In this document: piece after piece, positions 39,601 to 49,465 of the stretch
Layout of the letters: each line of letters opens with the position of its first letter
Position numbering within the stretch: position 1 is the first letter of the stretch
Assembly: GCA_913757435.1 (NCBI GenBank)
Contig: CAJYDM010000001.1
Span: 868,001-932,000 of the forward strand
Length of the DNA: 64,000 nucleotides
Origin: Syntrophomonas sp. DTU019
GTDB lineage: Bacteria > Bacillota > Syntrophomonadia > Syntrophomonadales > Syntrophomonadaceae
Direction of reading: 5' to 3'
The notes under the pieces: model-generated
The model's input: only the letters and a program-made list of their open reading frames with translations
Databases searched by the model: none
What the model was told of the DNA's origin: nothing
Position numbers and translations under genes: made by a program

Positions 39601-40941
39601 ATGAATAATGCCAAAAATGCCAGTGTAATTGAAAAAGTAAAAAATAATGGCGTAAGATTCATTCGCCTGCAATTCACTGATGTGACCGGGGTCTTGAAGA
39701 ATGTCTCCATTCCGGCCAGTCAGTTGGAGAAGGCATTAAACGGGGAATTAATGTTTGACGGATCTTCCATTGAAGGCTTCGCCCGCATTGAAGAATCCGA
39801 TATGTATCTGATCCCCGATCCCGACACCTTCGCAGTGATGCCGTGGAGGCCGGCCAGCGGAGCGGTAGCGCGTCTAATCTGTGACGTCTACACCCCGGAA
39901 CCGCATAAACTGCCGTTTTTGGGCGACCCGCGCTCCAATCTCAAAAGGATTGTAAAACAAGCCGAAGAGATGGGCTATGTGATGAACGCCGGACCGGAAT
40001 GTGAATTCTTCCTTTTCACTGTAGATGAAGAAGGTAATCCTTTGATTCATACTCAGGACGAGGCTGGTTACTTCGATTTGGCCCCCGTGGATTTGGGTGA
40101 GGATGCCCGCCGCGATATGGTTACCACCCTGGAAGACATGGGATTTGAGATTGAGGCCTCCCATCATGAAGTAGCCCCAGGGCAGCATGAGATCGATTTT
40201 CAGTATGGGCCGGCATTAAGAGTAGCCGACGATATCGCCACTTTTAAGCTGGTGGTGAGGACCATCGCTCAACGCCATGGACTGCACGCCACTTTTATGG
40301 CCAAACCTATCGCTGGTATTAACGGTTCAGGGATGCATACCCACCAATCCCTCTCCAGTCTGGAGGGCAAGAATGTTTTCTATAATGCTGAAAAACCCAA
40401 CAAATTAAGCGATATCGCCCGCTGGTATATGGGAGGCATAATAAAACACGCCCGGGGTATAACCGCCATAACCAACCCCACCGTTAACTCCTACAAGAGG
40501 CTGGTTCCCGGTTATGAAGCTCCAGTATATGTAGCCTGGTCAGAACAGAACCGCAGTGCCTTGATCAGGATTCCCGCCAAGCGCGGCCAATCCACCCGCA
40601 TCGAGGTGCGGCACCCCGACCCCACCTGCAACCCTTACCTGGCTCTGGCAGTTATGCTGGCCGCGGGTCTGGAAGGTATCAAAGAGAAAGTTGAGCCTCC
40701 CGCCCCGATAGATGCCAATATTTACCGTATGAGCAAAGCGGAACGTGAAAAATTGGGGATAGCCAGCCTTCCCGGGTCACTGGCCGAAGCACTCATAGCC
40801 ATGGACGAGGATGAACTGGTTAAGAATGCTCTGGGACCGCATATCTATACCAAATATGTGGAAAGCAAGTGGGCGGAATGGGAACGGTTCTGCCTGGAGG
40901 TCCACCCCTGGGAGACCAGAGAATACCTGCGCAAGTTCTAA
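39601..40941 (+). CDS. glnA: Glutamine synthetase, type I (alpha-like)
   Basis: 446 residues from ATG at 39601; AAAAGGAGTG at seven bases makes this preferable to TTG 39595. [38 protein letters not shown] (in part), [35 protein letters not shown] and [16 protein letters not shown] are family blocks. The length is of the short GSI-alpha form, without the 25-residue insertion or adenylylation site of the beta form. It condenses glutamate and ammonia, supplying CarA, NadE and the GltS operon that follows. Confidence 0.97.
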   Translation: MNNAKNASVIEKVKNNGVRFIRLQFTDVTGVLKNVSIPASQLEKALNGELMFDGSSIEGFARIEESDMYLIPDPDTFAVMPWRPASGAVARLICDVYTPEPHKLPFLGDPRSNLKRIVKQAEEMGYVMNAGPECEFFLFTVDEEGNPLIHTQDEAGYFDLAPVDLGEDARRDMVTTLEDMGFEIEASHHEVAPGQHEIDFQYGPALRVADDIATFKLVVRTIAQRHGLHATFMAKPIAGINGSGMHTHQSLSSLEGKNVFYNAEKPNKLSDIARWYMGGIIKHARGITAITNPTVNSYKRLVPGYEAPVYVAWSEQNRSALIRIPAKRGQSTRIEVRHPDPTCNPYLALAVMLAAGLEGIKEKVEPPAPIDANIYRMSKAEREKLGIASLPGSLAEALIAMDEDELVKNALGPHIYTKYVESKWAEWERFCLEVHPWETREYLRKF

Positions 40942-40973
40942 AGTCAGTTTACTTGTGGAGAGGAGGGAGCCCG

Positions 40974-42095
40974 ATGCTAAGACGGGAAGGAGACATAAGA
41001 ATACCGAGCGGCTGCGCTATTGCAGCCATTATGAACCGCAAGGGTGAACGCTTCAATGGTCAACAGATCCTGGCTTCCATAGCCGCCATGCACCAGCGTT
41101 CCAACGGCCTGGGTGGCGGATTTGCGGCCTACGGGATTTATCCGGAATACCGGGACTACTTCGCCCTGCATATATTTTACGATGATGACGGTGCCCGGCA
41201 GATATGCGAGCGCTACCTGCAACACCACTTTCGGATAAAACACCAGGAACCGGTGCCGGTGCGCCAAAGCCGCAGAATTGCCGGCGCCCCGCTGATATGG
41301 CGCTACTTTGCCCGGCCCCGGGAAGATAAGTTTTACCGGGAGCACATCGGGGAGGAGGAGTTCGTAGCCCGGGTGGTGATGACTATCAATGCCGATTTGC
41401 GCGGGGCTTTCGTAGCCTCCAGCGGCAAAAATATGGCCGCCTTCAAAGGGGTGGGCTATCCCGAGGACATCGGAGAATACTACCGTATCGAGGAGTATCA
41501 GGCTTATATATGGACCGCTCACGGACGCTTTCCCACCAACACCCCGGGGTGGTGGGGCGGAGCCCATCCCTTCACCTTATTGGACTGGTCGGTAGTGCAC
41601 AACGGGGAGATTTCGTCCTACAGCACCAACCGGCGCTTTTTAGAAATGTACGGCTACAAGATTTCCCTGCAGACGGACACCGAGGTCATAGCCTATGCCT
41701 TTGACTTCCTGATGCGCCGTCAGGGCTTGTGCCTGAACGATGTTGTGGATGTGGTGGCCTCCCCGTTCTGGTCCCAGCTTGAAGAGGAAAAGCAGGCTCG
41801 CCTGCGGCGCAAATACAGCGGGCTGCTGCTCAACGGTCCCTTTTCAATTATAGTGGCTACCAACAATGGGCTGGTGGCATTAAATGACCGCATAAAACTG
41901 CGCCCCTTGGTGGCAGCATTGCAGGATGAATTCCTTTATGTGGCCAGTGAGGAGGCGGCTATCCGGGTAGTGGCTCAGCGATTAGACCGGGTCTGGTCCC
42001 CCGGGGGAGGAGAACCCATTGTTGGGCTTCTCCACGACAAGAAAGGCCTGTTGGATGTGGCCCCGTCTGCAATACAGGCAGCCCAATCAGCCTGA
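40974..42095 (+). CDS. Glutamate synthase, stand-alone glutaminase (class-II GATase) subunit
   Basis: 373 residues from ATG after GAGGAGGGAG. Cys in SGCAIAAIMN (about residue 14) would become the N-terminal nucleophile after removal of a short propeptide. TAHGRFPTNTPGWWGGAHPF and VVHNGEISSYSTNRRFLE are the glutamine-binding and oxyanion regions of Ntn amidotransferases, and QTDTEVIAYAFDFLM matches GltB. This is the N-terminal GltB domain as a separate gene, as in archaeal-type glutamate synthase. Next gene 16 bp away. Confidence 0.92.
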   Translation: MLRREGDIRIPSGCAIAAIMNRKGERFNGQQILASIAAMHQRSNGLGGGFAAYGIYPEYRDYFALHIFYDDDGARQICERYLQHHFRIKHQEPVPVRQSRRIAGAPLIWRYFARPREDKFYREHIGEEEFVARVVMTINADLRGAFVASSGKNMAAFKGVGYPEDIGEYYRIEEYQAYIWTAHGRFPTNTPGWWGGAHPFTLLDWSVVHNGEISSYSTNRRFLEMYGYKISLQTDTEVIAYAFDFLMRRQGLCLNDVVDVVASPFWSQLEEEKQARLRRKYSGLLLNGPFSIIVATNNGLVALNDRIKLRPLVAALQDEFLYVASEEAAIRVVAQRLDRVWSPGGGEPIVGLLHDKKGLLDVAPSAIQAAQSA

Positions 42096-42111
42096 AGGCA
42101 GGTGAAGGAAT

Positions 42112-43590
42112 ATGAGCTTGAGTATGCTGACCCCCGCGTTTACCGTGGAACGAAATCAGGACCGCTGCATAGGCTGCGGAGTGTGTGTCAAGCAGTGTGG
42201 CAATAGTGTGCATCATAAGGATGAAGACGGATTTATGTGGGTGATTGATAAGAACTGTGTAGGCTGCCACCGCTGCGCGGTATTATGCCCCACTCAGGCC
42301 CTGGCTATTAAGGAATTTCCTGCGGCTTTGCGACCCAACAGTTACTGGTCAACATCCAGCCTGCGTGAAATCTATGCCCAGGCCGAAACTGGCGGGGTGC
42401 TTTTGACCGGCATGGGTAATCCCAGACCCTTCCGCAGTTATTTTGACCATTTGCTGCTCAATGCCAGCCAGGTCACCAATCCTTCCATTGATCCGCTGCG
42501 GGAACCGATGGAACTGGGCACCTATCTGGGCAGTCAGGTATCGAGCCTGGGGGAACGGGAAAAACCGCTCTTGAAGCTCGATATGCCGATTATGTTTTCG
42601 GCCATGTCCTATGGCGCGGTAAGCTTGAACGTGCAGAAATCACTGGCCCGGGCCGCCCGGGAGAAAGGCACTTTCTGGAACACTGGCGAGGGCGGGCTGC
42701 ACAGCGATCTTCAGGAATATGCCGCATCTACCATTGTGCAGGTGGCTTCGGGACGCTTCGGGGTCAATCCGGATTACCTCAATCAGGCTGCCGCAGTGGA
42801 GATCAAGATCGGTCAGGGCGCCAAACCAGGTATCGGCGGACATCTGCCCGGAGAGAAGGTCTCGGCGGATGTGGCCCGTACCCGGATGATACCGGCCTGG
42901 TCTGATGCCATATCACCTGCTCCGCACCATGACGTTTATTCCATAGAAGACCTGGCTCAGCTGATTGAAACCTTAAAAGTGGCTACCAATTTTGAGAAAC
43001 CTATCTCGGTGAAAGTGGCCGCCGTGCATAATATATCCGCCATAGCCTCAGGAATGGTCAGGGCCGGAGCAGATATAGTCGCCATTGACGGTTTTCGCGG
43101 GGCCACCGGTGCGGCCCCCATGCGCATCCGCGACAACATCGGCATACCGATAGAAATTGCCATTGCCCAGGTGGATCAGCGCATGCGTGACGAAGGCATA
43201 CGGGACCAGGCTTCATTGGTAGCTGCCGGCGGCATCCGCAACAGCGCCGACGTGGTAAAAATCCTCGCTTTAGGGGCGGATGCGGTTTACATCGGCACCG
43301 CTGCCCTGATAGCCCTGGGATGCCATTTATGCCATACTTGCTTCACCGGTCGCTGCAACTGGGGCATAGCCACTACCGAGGCGCAATTGAGCAAGCGGCT
43401 CAACCCGGAGCTGGGAGCCGTTAGAGCCGCTAATCTGCTTCAGGCCTGGGAACATGAGATCAAAGAGATGATGGGTGGAATGGGCATTAATGCTGTCGAC
43501 AGTCTCAGGGGGAACCGCCTCATGCTGAAAGGCATCGGCCTGGAGCAGCATGAACTGGATCTCTTGGGAATAACCGCAGCCGGATATTAG
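42112..43590 (+). CDS. Glutamate synthase, ferredoxin-FMN (synthase) subunit
   Basis: 492 residues. N-terminal 2x[4Fe-4S] ferredoxin (CIGCGVCVKQC and CVGCHRCAVLC, residues ~19-60), then the FMN/TIM-barrel glutamate synthase domain: FSAMSYGAVSLNVQKSLARAA (in part), NTGEGGLHSD, IKIGQGAKPGIGGHLPG, DAISPAPHHDVYSIEDLAQLI, IDGFRGATGAAP, and the 3Fe-4S-type cysteines in ALGCHLCHTCFTGRCNWGI. It uses ammonia from the GATase subunit and 2-oxoglutarate to make glutamate. Confidence 0.94.
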   Translation: MSLSMLTPAFTVERNQDRCIGCGVCVKQCGNSVHHKDEDGFMWVIDKNCVGCHRCAVLCPTQALAIKEFPAALRPNSYWSTSSLREIYAQAETGGVLLTGMGNPRPFRSYFDHLLLNASQVTNPSIDPLREPMELGTYLGSQVSSLGEREKPLLKLDMPIMFSAMSYGAVSLNVQKSLARAAREKGTFWNTGEGGLHSDLQEYAASTIVQVASGRFGVNPDYLNQAAAVEIKIGQGAKPGIGGHLPGEKVSADVARTRMIPAWSDAISPAPHHDVYSIEDLAQLIETLKVATNFEKPISVKVAAVHNISAIASGMVRAGADIVAIDGFRGATGAAPMRIRDNIGIPIEIAIAQVDQRMRDEGIRDQASLVAAGGIRNSADVVKILALGADAVYIGTAALIALGCHLCHTCFTGRCNWGIATTEAQLSKRLNPELGAVRAANLLQAWEHEIKEMMGGMGINAVDSLRGNRLMLKGIGLEQHELDLLGITAAGY

Positions 43591-43601
43591 GGGGAATCAG
43601 C

Positions 43602-44036
43602 ATGAAGATACAGAGCAACTCGGAATACTGCCTGGGATGCGGGCTGTGCAGGATATACTGCGCTGCCGCTCATGACGGATATAATGGCAGTGTTATCCGG
43701 GCTTTCAAAAAAGGCACCCCCCAGGCCCGGGCAGGTTTAATCGAGCACCAGCAGCAATCCTGGATCAATACCTGCAGGCATTGCCAGGATGCCCCCTGCA
43801 TTAATGCCTGCATCACCGGGGCTTTGCAGAAAAATAATGAGGGTATAGTTTTCATTGACGGACAACGTTGTGTGGGCTGTCTCACCTGTGTGATGGTGTG
43901 CCCCTTCGGACATATTCAGCCCTCACTGGATTTTTCCCGGGCGGTCAAATGTGACCTGTGCCGGGATCTGGCTGAGGCGCCGGTGTGTGTTTCGCACTGC
44001 CCCAACGGCGCCCTGCGGCTGATAGAGGAGGTGTAG
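43602..44036 (+). CDS. 4Fe-4S ferredoxin-type electron-transfer subunit
   Basis: 144 residues with four Cys clusters: CLGCGLCRIYC, CRHCQDAPCINAC, CVGCLTCVMVC and CDLCRDLAEAPVCVSHC, the pattern of HycB/CooF/DmsB-like four-cluster proteins. It lies inside the glutamate synthase operon, 11 bp after the synthase gene and 5 bp before the flavoprotein, so it probably carries electrons between them. The Cys-rich N-terminal group is ordinary for the family. Confidence 0.9.
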   Translation: MKIQSNSEYCLGCGLCRIYCAAAHDGYNGSVIRAFKKGTPQARAGLIEHQQQSWINTCRHCQDAPCINACITGALQKNNEGIVFIDGQRCVGCLTCVMVCPFGHIQPSLDFSRAVKCDLCRDLAEAPVCVSHCPNGALRLIEEV

Positions 44037-44041
44037 CAAAG

Positions 44042-45292
44042 GTGAAATACCTTATCATTGGCAGCTGTATTGCAGCGGCGGGTGCGGTGGAAGGCATCCG
44101 CAGTATCGACCCGGAAGGTGAGATCACAGTAATTGACGGGGAACAGCGCGGCTGCTACAGCCGCCCCCTGATAAGTTATTATCTGACTGGCAGAAGAACC
44201 TCCAGCCAACTGGATTACCGTCCGGCTGATTTCTTTGCCCAACAGCGGGTGAGAATAATACCAGGTCGGGCCGCCAGCATAGATGTGATCTGCAAACAAG
44301 TCCTTCTGCAGGATGGCACCGGTCTGGAGTATGACCGACTCTTGCTGGCAACCGGGGCCAGTCCGGTTATACCCCCCATACCTGGCATAACGCAGTCCTG
44401 GGTTAATACATTTTATACCTGGCAGGATGCCGAGGAAATTTCCGCCCAAACCGCTGCGAAAGGCACGGCAGTAGTCCTGGGCAGCGGGCTGATTGGCTTA
44501 AAGGCCGCCGAAGCCCTTCATCATATGGGTATGAAAGTAGTTATGGTAGAAAAACAGAGCCACATACTGCCCCGTCTGCTCTCCCCCCGGAGTGCGGCCG
44601 CAGTTGGCGGGCATTTGCAAAGACACGGTTTAAAGGTTGTTACCGGCCATGAGGTGGTTGCGGTCGGGAACCACGAGGTGGCAGTGGACGATGGAAGCTC
44701 AATCGCTGCCGATCTGTTGATTATTGCGGTGGGAACCCGGCCCAACCAGGATCTGGCCCGCGAAGCCGGGCTGCAAACCGACCGGGGTATAATCGTCGAC
44801 TGCCACCTGCGAACATCCGATCCCCATATCTGGGCAGCCGGAGATGTTATCGAAAGCCGCCATATAGTACGCGGCACAGATGAAGTAATGGCCCTCTTAC
44901 CGCTGGCCCACCGGGAAGGATTTATAGCGGGGCTGAATATGGCCGGCAGCAGGACCCGGTATCCCGGCGGAATATTTCTCAACGCGGTTCACATCCTGGG
45001 CATGCATATCATAACTGCGGGCGACCCTGAAACAACGGGTAGTATATTGCGATGGCAAGAGGGGGAACGCTGCCTGGAGCTCACTATGCAGGGCCAAAAC
45101 CTACACAGGTACATTGCCATCAATATACCCGGGATCAGCGGACCACTTACGGCTTTGATAGAGCGGCAGGTCAAGATCCCGGAAAGCGAGTGGTTCAAAT
45201 TTTTAAGAAATCCAGCCATAGCAAACCTACCCGCCGCCTACTGGGCAGAAGTGAGGAGGTGGCAAGATGATGGCAGTCTTCGATGCGGTTGA
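44042..45292 (+). CDS. FAD/NAD(P)-dependent oxidoreductase of the glutamate synthase operon
   Basis: 416 residues from GTG at 44042 with GAGGAGGTG. FAD-binding N-terminus LIIGSCIAAAGAVEGIR is a degenerate GxGxxG (Cys and Ala replace two glycines). The canonical LLLATGASP and the NAD-binding VVLGSGLIGLKAAEAL are intact, as is the second FAD motif HIWAAGDVIE. It belongs to the NADH oxidase/nitrite reductase-like flavoproteins and likely feeds electrons from NAD(P)H to the ferredoxin subunit. It overlaps the next gene by 26 bases. Confidence 0.9.
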   Translation: MKYLIIGSCIAAAGAVEGIRSIDPEGEITVIDGEQRGCYSRPLISYYLTGRRTSSQLDYRPADFFAQQRVRIIPGRAASIDVICKQVLLQDGTGLEYDRLLLATGASPVIPPIPGITQSWVNTFYTWQDAEEISAQTAAKGTAVVLGSGLIGLKAAEALHHMGMKVVMVEKQSHILPRLLSPRSAAAVGGHLQRHGLKVVTGHEVVAVGNHEVAVDDGSSIAADLLIIAVGTRPNQDLAREAGLQTDRGIIVDCHLRTSDPHIWAAGDVIESRHIVRGTDEVMALLPLAHREGFIAGLNMAGSRTRYPGGIFLNAVHILGMHIITAGDPETTGSILRWQEGERCLELTMQGQNLHRYIAINIPGISGPLTALIERQVKIPESEWFKFLRNPAIANLPAAYWAEVRRWQDDGSLRCG

Positions 45293-46007
45293 ATACAACC
45301 ACCACACCCTGCTTGAAGCCATGAACCAGAGCCCGGATGAGGAAATCGAAGTATTGAATCTCAATGGACAACGCTACTTGGGTTGTGGCTGGAAGAACCA
45401 CAAGAGCCTGATACTGCATGGCACCGTGGGCAACAATCTGGGAGCCTTTTGCGAAGGACCCACAATCCTGCTCTATGGCAACGGGCAGGAAGGAGTTGGC
45501 AACACTATGAGCGCGGGGGAGATCATTGTACACGGGCGGGTGGGCGATATCGCCGGATACAGCATGCGCGGCGGGTCGTTGTACATCCGCGACGATGCCG
45601 GCTACCGCCTGGGCATACACATGAAAGCCTATCAGGATAAGAGCCCGCTCATAGTGGTCGGGGGGCGATCTGGTGCCTTTTTGGGCGAATACATGGCTGG
45701 GGGTACTATTATAATCCTGGGGTTAAACGACCCGGGCTTTAGTCCGATCGGACCTTATTGCGGCACCGGCATGTATGCCGGGGAGATCTGGCTGCGCGGG
45801 GAGGTCCCCTCTAACCATGTGGCTGACAACATCAAGGCTGAGGTTTTCCAGGAAAAAGCCCGGCTGGAGGTCATAATGCCTCATTTGCAGCGCTTTGCCG
45901 CCTGCTTTGGATATGACATGTCAATAATTTTAGATAAACCTTTTACGCGGCTGACGGTAGTCGATAAACGTATCTTTTCCCGTTTGTATACCGGATTTGC
46001 CGGATAG
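45267..46007 (+). CDS. Glutamate synthase, GXGXG structural subunit
   Basis: 246 residues that match the C-terminal GltB beta-helix domain: repeats of G-x-x-G/GxGxG such as GTVGNNLGAFCEGP, GNGQEGVGNTMSAGEIIVHGRVGDIAGYSMRGG (in part), and the YMAGGTIIILGL, GTGMYAGEIWLRG strands. In fused GltB it forms the wall between domains. ATG ATG start inside the flavoprotein gene after GAGGAGGTGG. It completes a five-gene split glutamate synthase. Confidence 0.93.
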   Translation: MMAVFDAVEYNHHTLLEAMNQSPDEEIEVLNLNGQRYLGCGWKNHKSLILHGTVGNNLGAFCEGPTILLYGNGQEGVGNTMSAGEIIVHGRVGDIAGYSMRGGSLYIRDDAGYRLGIHMKAYQDKSPLIVVGGRSGAFLGEYMAGGTIIILGLNDPGFSPIGPYCGTGMYAGEIWLRGEVPSNHVADNIKAEVFQEKARLEVIMPHLQRFAACFGYDMSIILDKPFTRLTVVDKRIFSRLYTGFAG

Positions 46008-46054
46008 AGCGACTGGTATAGACATAATTCATTGAATGAGCGAGGAGGGCTGAT

Positions 46055-46897
46055 ATGGAATTTGTAAAAATGCACGGGCTGGGCAATGATTTTATTGTGG
46101 TCGAGGCCGCATCCTTTGAAGACGCGGCCCGCTATCAAGCGGCGAGTGCCGTCTTATGTGAACGCCACTTCGGCATCGGCGCCGACGGCATCCTGGTAAC
46201 CGGTCCTGACGCCCGGGGTGATATCTTTATGCGCATATTTAACCCCGACGGTTCTGAAGCCGAGATGTGCGGCAACGGCATCCGTTGTATAGCCCGATAC
46301 GCTCGCCAGTTCGGGCATGTGGACAGAGACGCCTTTATGATCAGGACCAGGGCCGGGCTTCGCCCGGTTCAGTTGACCGACACTGAGGCAGTGAGGGTAG
46401 ATATGGGCCGTCCTGTGCTGCAACGTTCTGACATCCCGGTACAGGGTGAAGGCGACAGCCTGGATATACCGGTCAAAGCTGCTGGAGAGTGGTTTAAGGT
46501 CAATGCCGTATCCATGGGAAATCCCCATGCAGTAATATTTACCCCTGACGCCGATGTTATTCCCCTGGCGACATGGGGAGCAGCTTTGGAAAGACACCCC
46601 ATCTTTCCAGCTGCCACCAATGTGGAGTTTGTGGAAATCAGAAGCCGATCTGAACTGATTGTCAGGGTATGGGAGCGAGGTGCCGGAATCACTCTGGCCT
46701 GCGGCACCGGCGCCTGTGCTGCCGTGGTGGCATCTCACCTGCAGGGTCATACCGGGCGGGAAGTTCTGGTGCATCTGCCCGGGGGAGACCTTTTGATAGA
46801 GTGGAGCCGGGATGATGGCCATGTGTATATGACCGGCCCGGCCCGCGAGGTATTCAGGGGTAGAATCAGCAGTGACCGGGAAAGCCCGGGTATGTGA
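46055..46897 (+). CDS. dapF: Diaminopimelate epimerase
   Basis: 280 residues. MEFVKMHGLGNDFIVVE start, first catalytic Cys in EMCGNGIRCIARY (about residue 73), second in LACGTGACAAVVA (about 218), and the dyad-related VSMGNPHAVIF. It converts LL- to meso-diaminopimelate for peptidoglycan and lysine. It starts 47 bp after the glutamate synthase operon after GAGGAGGG and is followed by dapL. Confidence 0.97.
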   Translation: MEFVKMHGLGNDFIVVEAASFEDAARYQAASAVLCERHFGIGADGILVTGPDARGDIFMRIFNPDGSEAEMCGNGIRCIARYARQFGHVDRDAFMIRTRAGLRPVQLTDTEAVRVDMGRPVLQRSDIPVQGEGDSLDIPVKAAGEWFKVNAVSMGNPHAVIFTPDADVIPLATWGAALERHPIFPAATNVEFVEIRSRSELIVRVWERGAGITLACGTGACAAVVASHLQGHTGREVLVHLPGGDLLIEWSRDDGHVYMTGPAREVFRGRISSDRESPGM

Positions 46898-46962
46898 TAG
46901 ACCAGGGGCTATTGAGGTCGAAGATTTTATATGCTGGAAAAGAATGAGGAGGAGATACCGCC

Positions 46963-48120
46963 ATGCAAGAAAATCAAGCTATGCAAAACCTGCCCCCTTA
47001 TCTGTTTGCGCGCATTGAAAAGAAGGTGGAGGAAGCCCGTATGCAGGGCATTGATGTTATAAACCTGGGCATTGGTGATCCCGACCAGCCCACCCCGCAA
47101 CATATTATAGATGTTATGGCCAGGTCGATTCATGAACCGGCCAACCATCAATACCCCAGCTCTGTAGGTCTTTTGCGCTATCGAGAGGCGGTGGCCGGCT
47201 GGTATAAAAGGCGCTTCAATGTGGACCTTAATCCCGCTACTGAAGTGATTTCATTGCTGGGTTCCAAAGAAGGCATTGCCCATATTTCTTTCGCATACCT
47301 GGATAAGGGAGACATCAACCTGGTGCCCGACCCCGGCTACCCGGTTTATGCAATCGGCACCCAACTGGCCGGGGGGATATCATACATCATGCCCTTAACT
47401 GAGGAAAACCAATACAAACCAGTTCTGGAGGATATACCCGAAAACGTGGCCCGCCAGGCTAAGCTCATGTTTATTAATTATCCTAACAACCCTACCGGTG
47501 CAGTTGCTGATACCGGCTATTACATGAAAGTGGTAGAGTTTGCCAAAGCCTTTGACATCCTCGTCTGTCACGATGCGGCTTATTCGGAACTGGCCTATGA
47601 CGGTTACCAGTCTCCCAGCTTCCTGCAGGTGCCGGGGGCCAAAACGGTGGGGGTGGAATTCCACTCCCTTTCCAAGACCTACAATATGACCGGCTGGCGC
47701 ATAGGCTGGATGGCCGGTAACCACGACGCCGTGGAAGTTATGGGCCGTTTCAAATCCAATGTGGATTCGGGTGTCTTCCAGGCTGTGCAGTATGCCGGTA
47801 TATCTGCACTGGAAGGACCTCAGCAGACGGTAGCGGAACTGCAGCACATGTACCAACAGCGCCGCGACGCTGCCGCTGCGGGCATGCAATCCCTGGGCTG
47901 GAGTTTTACTAAACCTTTGGGAGGCTTCTATATGTGGGTCAAAGTACCGAGAGGCTATACATCAGCCCAATACTGTGAAATGATTTTGGAGAAAGCTCAC
48001 GTGATCCTCACCCCGGGCAATGGCTACGGGCAGTATGGGGAAGGATATTTTCGCATCGCCCTGACTGTAGACACTGCCCGTATTACCGAGGCCATGAGGC
48101 GCATCAAGGCTGCACTGTAA
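46963..48120 (+). CDS. dapL: LL-diaminopimelate aminotransferase
   Basis: 385 residues, fold-type I PLP enzyme. [51 protein letters not shown], the PLP Lys in [20 protein letters not shown] (in part) and the C-terminal YFRIALTV are typical of DapL (DapL2-like). It makes LL-diaminopimelate directly from tetrahydrodipicolinate with glutamate, bypassing the acylated route. Adjacent dapF supports this over other aminotransferases. ATG after GAGGAGG. Confidence 0.92.
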   Translation: MQENQAMQNLPPYLFARIEKKVEEARMQGIDVINLGIGDPDQPTPQHIIDVMARSIHEPANHQYPSSVGLLRYREAVAGWYKRRFNVDLNPATEVISLLGSKEGIAHISFAYLDKGDINLVPDPGYPVYAIGTQLAGGISYIMPLTEENQYKPVLEDIPENVARQAKLMFINYPNNPTGAVADTGYYMKVVEFAKAFDILVCHDAAYSELAYDGYQSPSFLQVPGAKTVGVEFHSLSKTYNMTGWRIGWMAGNHDAVEVMGRFKSNVDSGVFQAVQYAGISALEGPQQTVAELQHMYQQRRDAAAAGMQSLGWSFTKPLGGFYMWVKVPRGYTSAQYCEMILEKAHVILTPGNGYGQYGEGYFRIALTVDTARITEAMRRIKAAL

Positions 48121-48146
48121 ACAGTAATCAGGAGTTTATAAATGGG

Positions 48147-48179
48147 GACCCTATGAATGGAATATTCATAGGGTCTTTT
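48147..48179 (+). terminator. Intrinsic terminator after dapL
   Basis: GACCCTATGAAT (48147-48158) pairs perfectly with ATTCATAGGGTC (48164-48175) around GGAAT, then TTTTATT. Confidence 0.93.
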
Positions 48180-48310
48180 ATTATGGGGCATGCATGCGGC
48201 CTGGAAGTAGCTGGATATAAGTCGCATTCATACCACGGGAAAGGGCGGAAAGTCGGACTAAAGGCTTATGGCAGCCAGACCACGACGTCAGTTGGCAGTT
48301 TAAATAGCTG

Positions 48311-48345
48311 TTGTAAAAATATACAGGCGGATGTATAATTATAAA
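48311..48345 (+). promoter_or_regulatory. arg operon promoter with ARG-box-like operator
   Basis: TTGTAA (48311-48316), 17-bp spacer, TATAAT (48334-48339). Overlapping the -10, TGTATAATTATAAA (48332-48345) matches the ArgR/AhrC half-operator pattern TGNATWWWWATNCA at all but one defined position. This suggests arginine-dependent repression; inference only. Confidence 0.55.
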
Positions 48346-48391
48346 AGTTTTCATCTCCATGTTATTTATATTTCAAGGAGGCCTGAAGGCA

Positions 48392-49429
48392 TTGCATAAG
48401 GTTGGCATAGTGGGCGACGGATACACCGCCGCGGAACTGTTGAGAATATTGGCCCTGCATCCCGCCGTTGAAGTAACTGTGGTGCTGTCCACCGAAAATG
48501 TGGGACGACGAATAGATGAGATATACCCGCATCTCACCGGTATGTGTGACTTGAGCTGTGAGGAGAGCCACATAAAGAACCTCTTGGGGCGCTGTGAGGC
48601 CGTGTTTTTGGCGCTGCCTCACGGGGTGTCGATGAATCTGGCTCCGGATCTGCTCGCTGCGGGGATTAAAGTTATCGATCTGGGTGCCGACTTCCGACTC
48701 AAGGATGCTGCCCTGTACGAGAATTACTATGAACTCAGCCATGCCCAGCCTGGACTCCTGGAAGAGGCAGTTTACGGTCTTCCTGAGCTGTATCGTCACA
48801 AAATCAAAACCGCCCGGCTGATAGCCAACCCGGGTTGTTTCCCCACCAGCGCCATAGTGCCCCTGGCACCATTGCTAAAAGCCGGACTGGTGGAGAGTGA
48901 AGGCCTGGTGGTGGATTCCAAGAGCGGAGTGTCGGGAGCGGGGCGCACCTTGAAGCAAAGCAGCCACTTCTGCGAAGTCAATGAGGGCTTTAAAGCCTAC
49001 GGGGTGGGGACTCACCGCCACGGTCCAGAGATTGCCCAGGAATTGAGCTTTGCCGCCGGATGTGAGGTGGAGATGGTTTTCACCCCCCACCTGGTCCCCA
49101 TGAACCGCGGCATATTGAGCACCTGCTACGCCAGGCTGCGAGCGGGGATCAAACCTCAGGCGATAAGGGACACTTTGGAGGATTTCTACCGAAAAGAGCG
49201 CTTCATCAAGGTATTGCCCAAAGATACGGTTCCAAATACCAAGTGGGTCTATGGGAGCAATTACATACACCTGGGTATGCATGTGAATCCCCAGAGCCGC
49301 CGGGTGATTGTGATTTCGGCCATTGACAATTTGAACCGCGGGGCTTCCGGGCAGGCGGTGCAAAATCTCAACCTCATGCTGGGTCAGCCCGAGCATGAAG
49401 CTATAGCCGGGGTCGGGGTTTATCCTTGA
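48392..49429 (+). CDS. argC: N-acetyl-gamma-glutamyl-phosphate reductase
   Basis: 345 residues from TTG at 48392 with AAGGAGG ten bases upstream; earlier in-frame codons precede that site. HKVGIVGDGYTAAELLRIL is the NADP-binding N-terminus, GLPELYRHKI and catalytic Cys in LIANPGCFPTSAIVPL (about residue 150), DSKSGVSGAGR and FTPHLVPMNRGI follow. It is the second reductive step in arginine synthesis. It opens argCJBDF. Confidence 0.95.
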   Translation: MHKVGIVGDGYTAAELLRILALHPAVEVTVVLSTENVGRRIDEIYPHLTGMCDLSCEESHIKNLLGRCEAVFLALPHGVSMNLAPDLLAAGIKVIDLGADFRLKDAALYENYYELSHAQPGLLEEAVYGLPELYRHKIKTARLIANPGCFPTSAIVPLAPLLKAGLVESEGLVVDSKSGVSGAGRTLKQSSHFCEVNEGFKAYGVGTHRHGPEIAQELSFAAGCEVEMVFTPHLVPMNRGILSTCYARLRAGIKPQAIRDTLEDFYRKERFIKVLPKDTVPNTKWVYGSNYIHLGMHVNPQSRRVIVISAIDNLNRGASGQAVQNLNLMLGQPEHEAIAGVGVYP

Positions 49430-49465
49430 TAACAGGTTGGATCAGTTAAAACGGAGGGAATAAAC

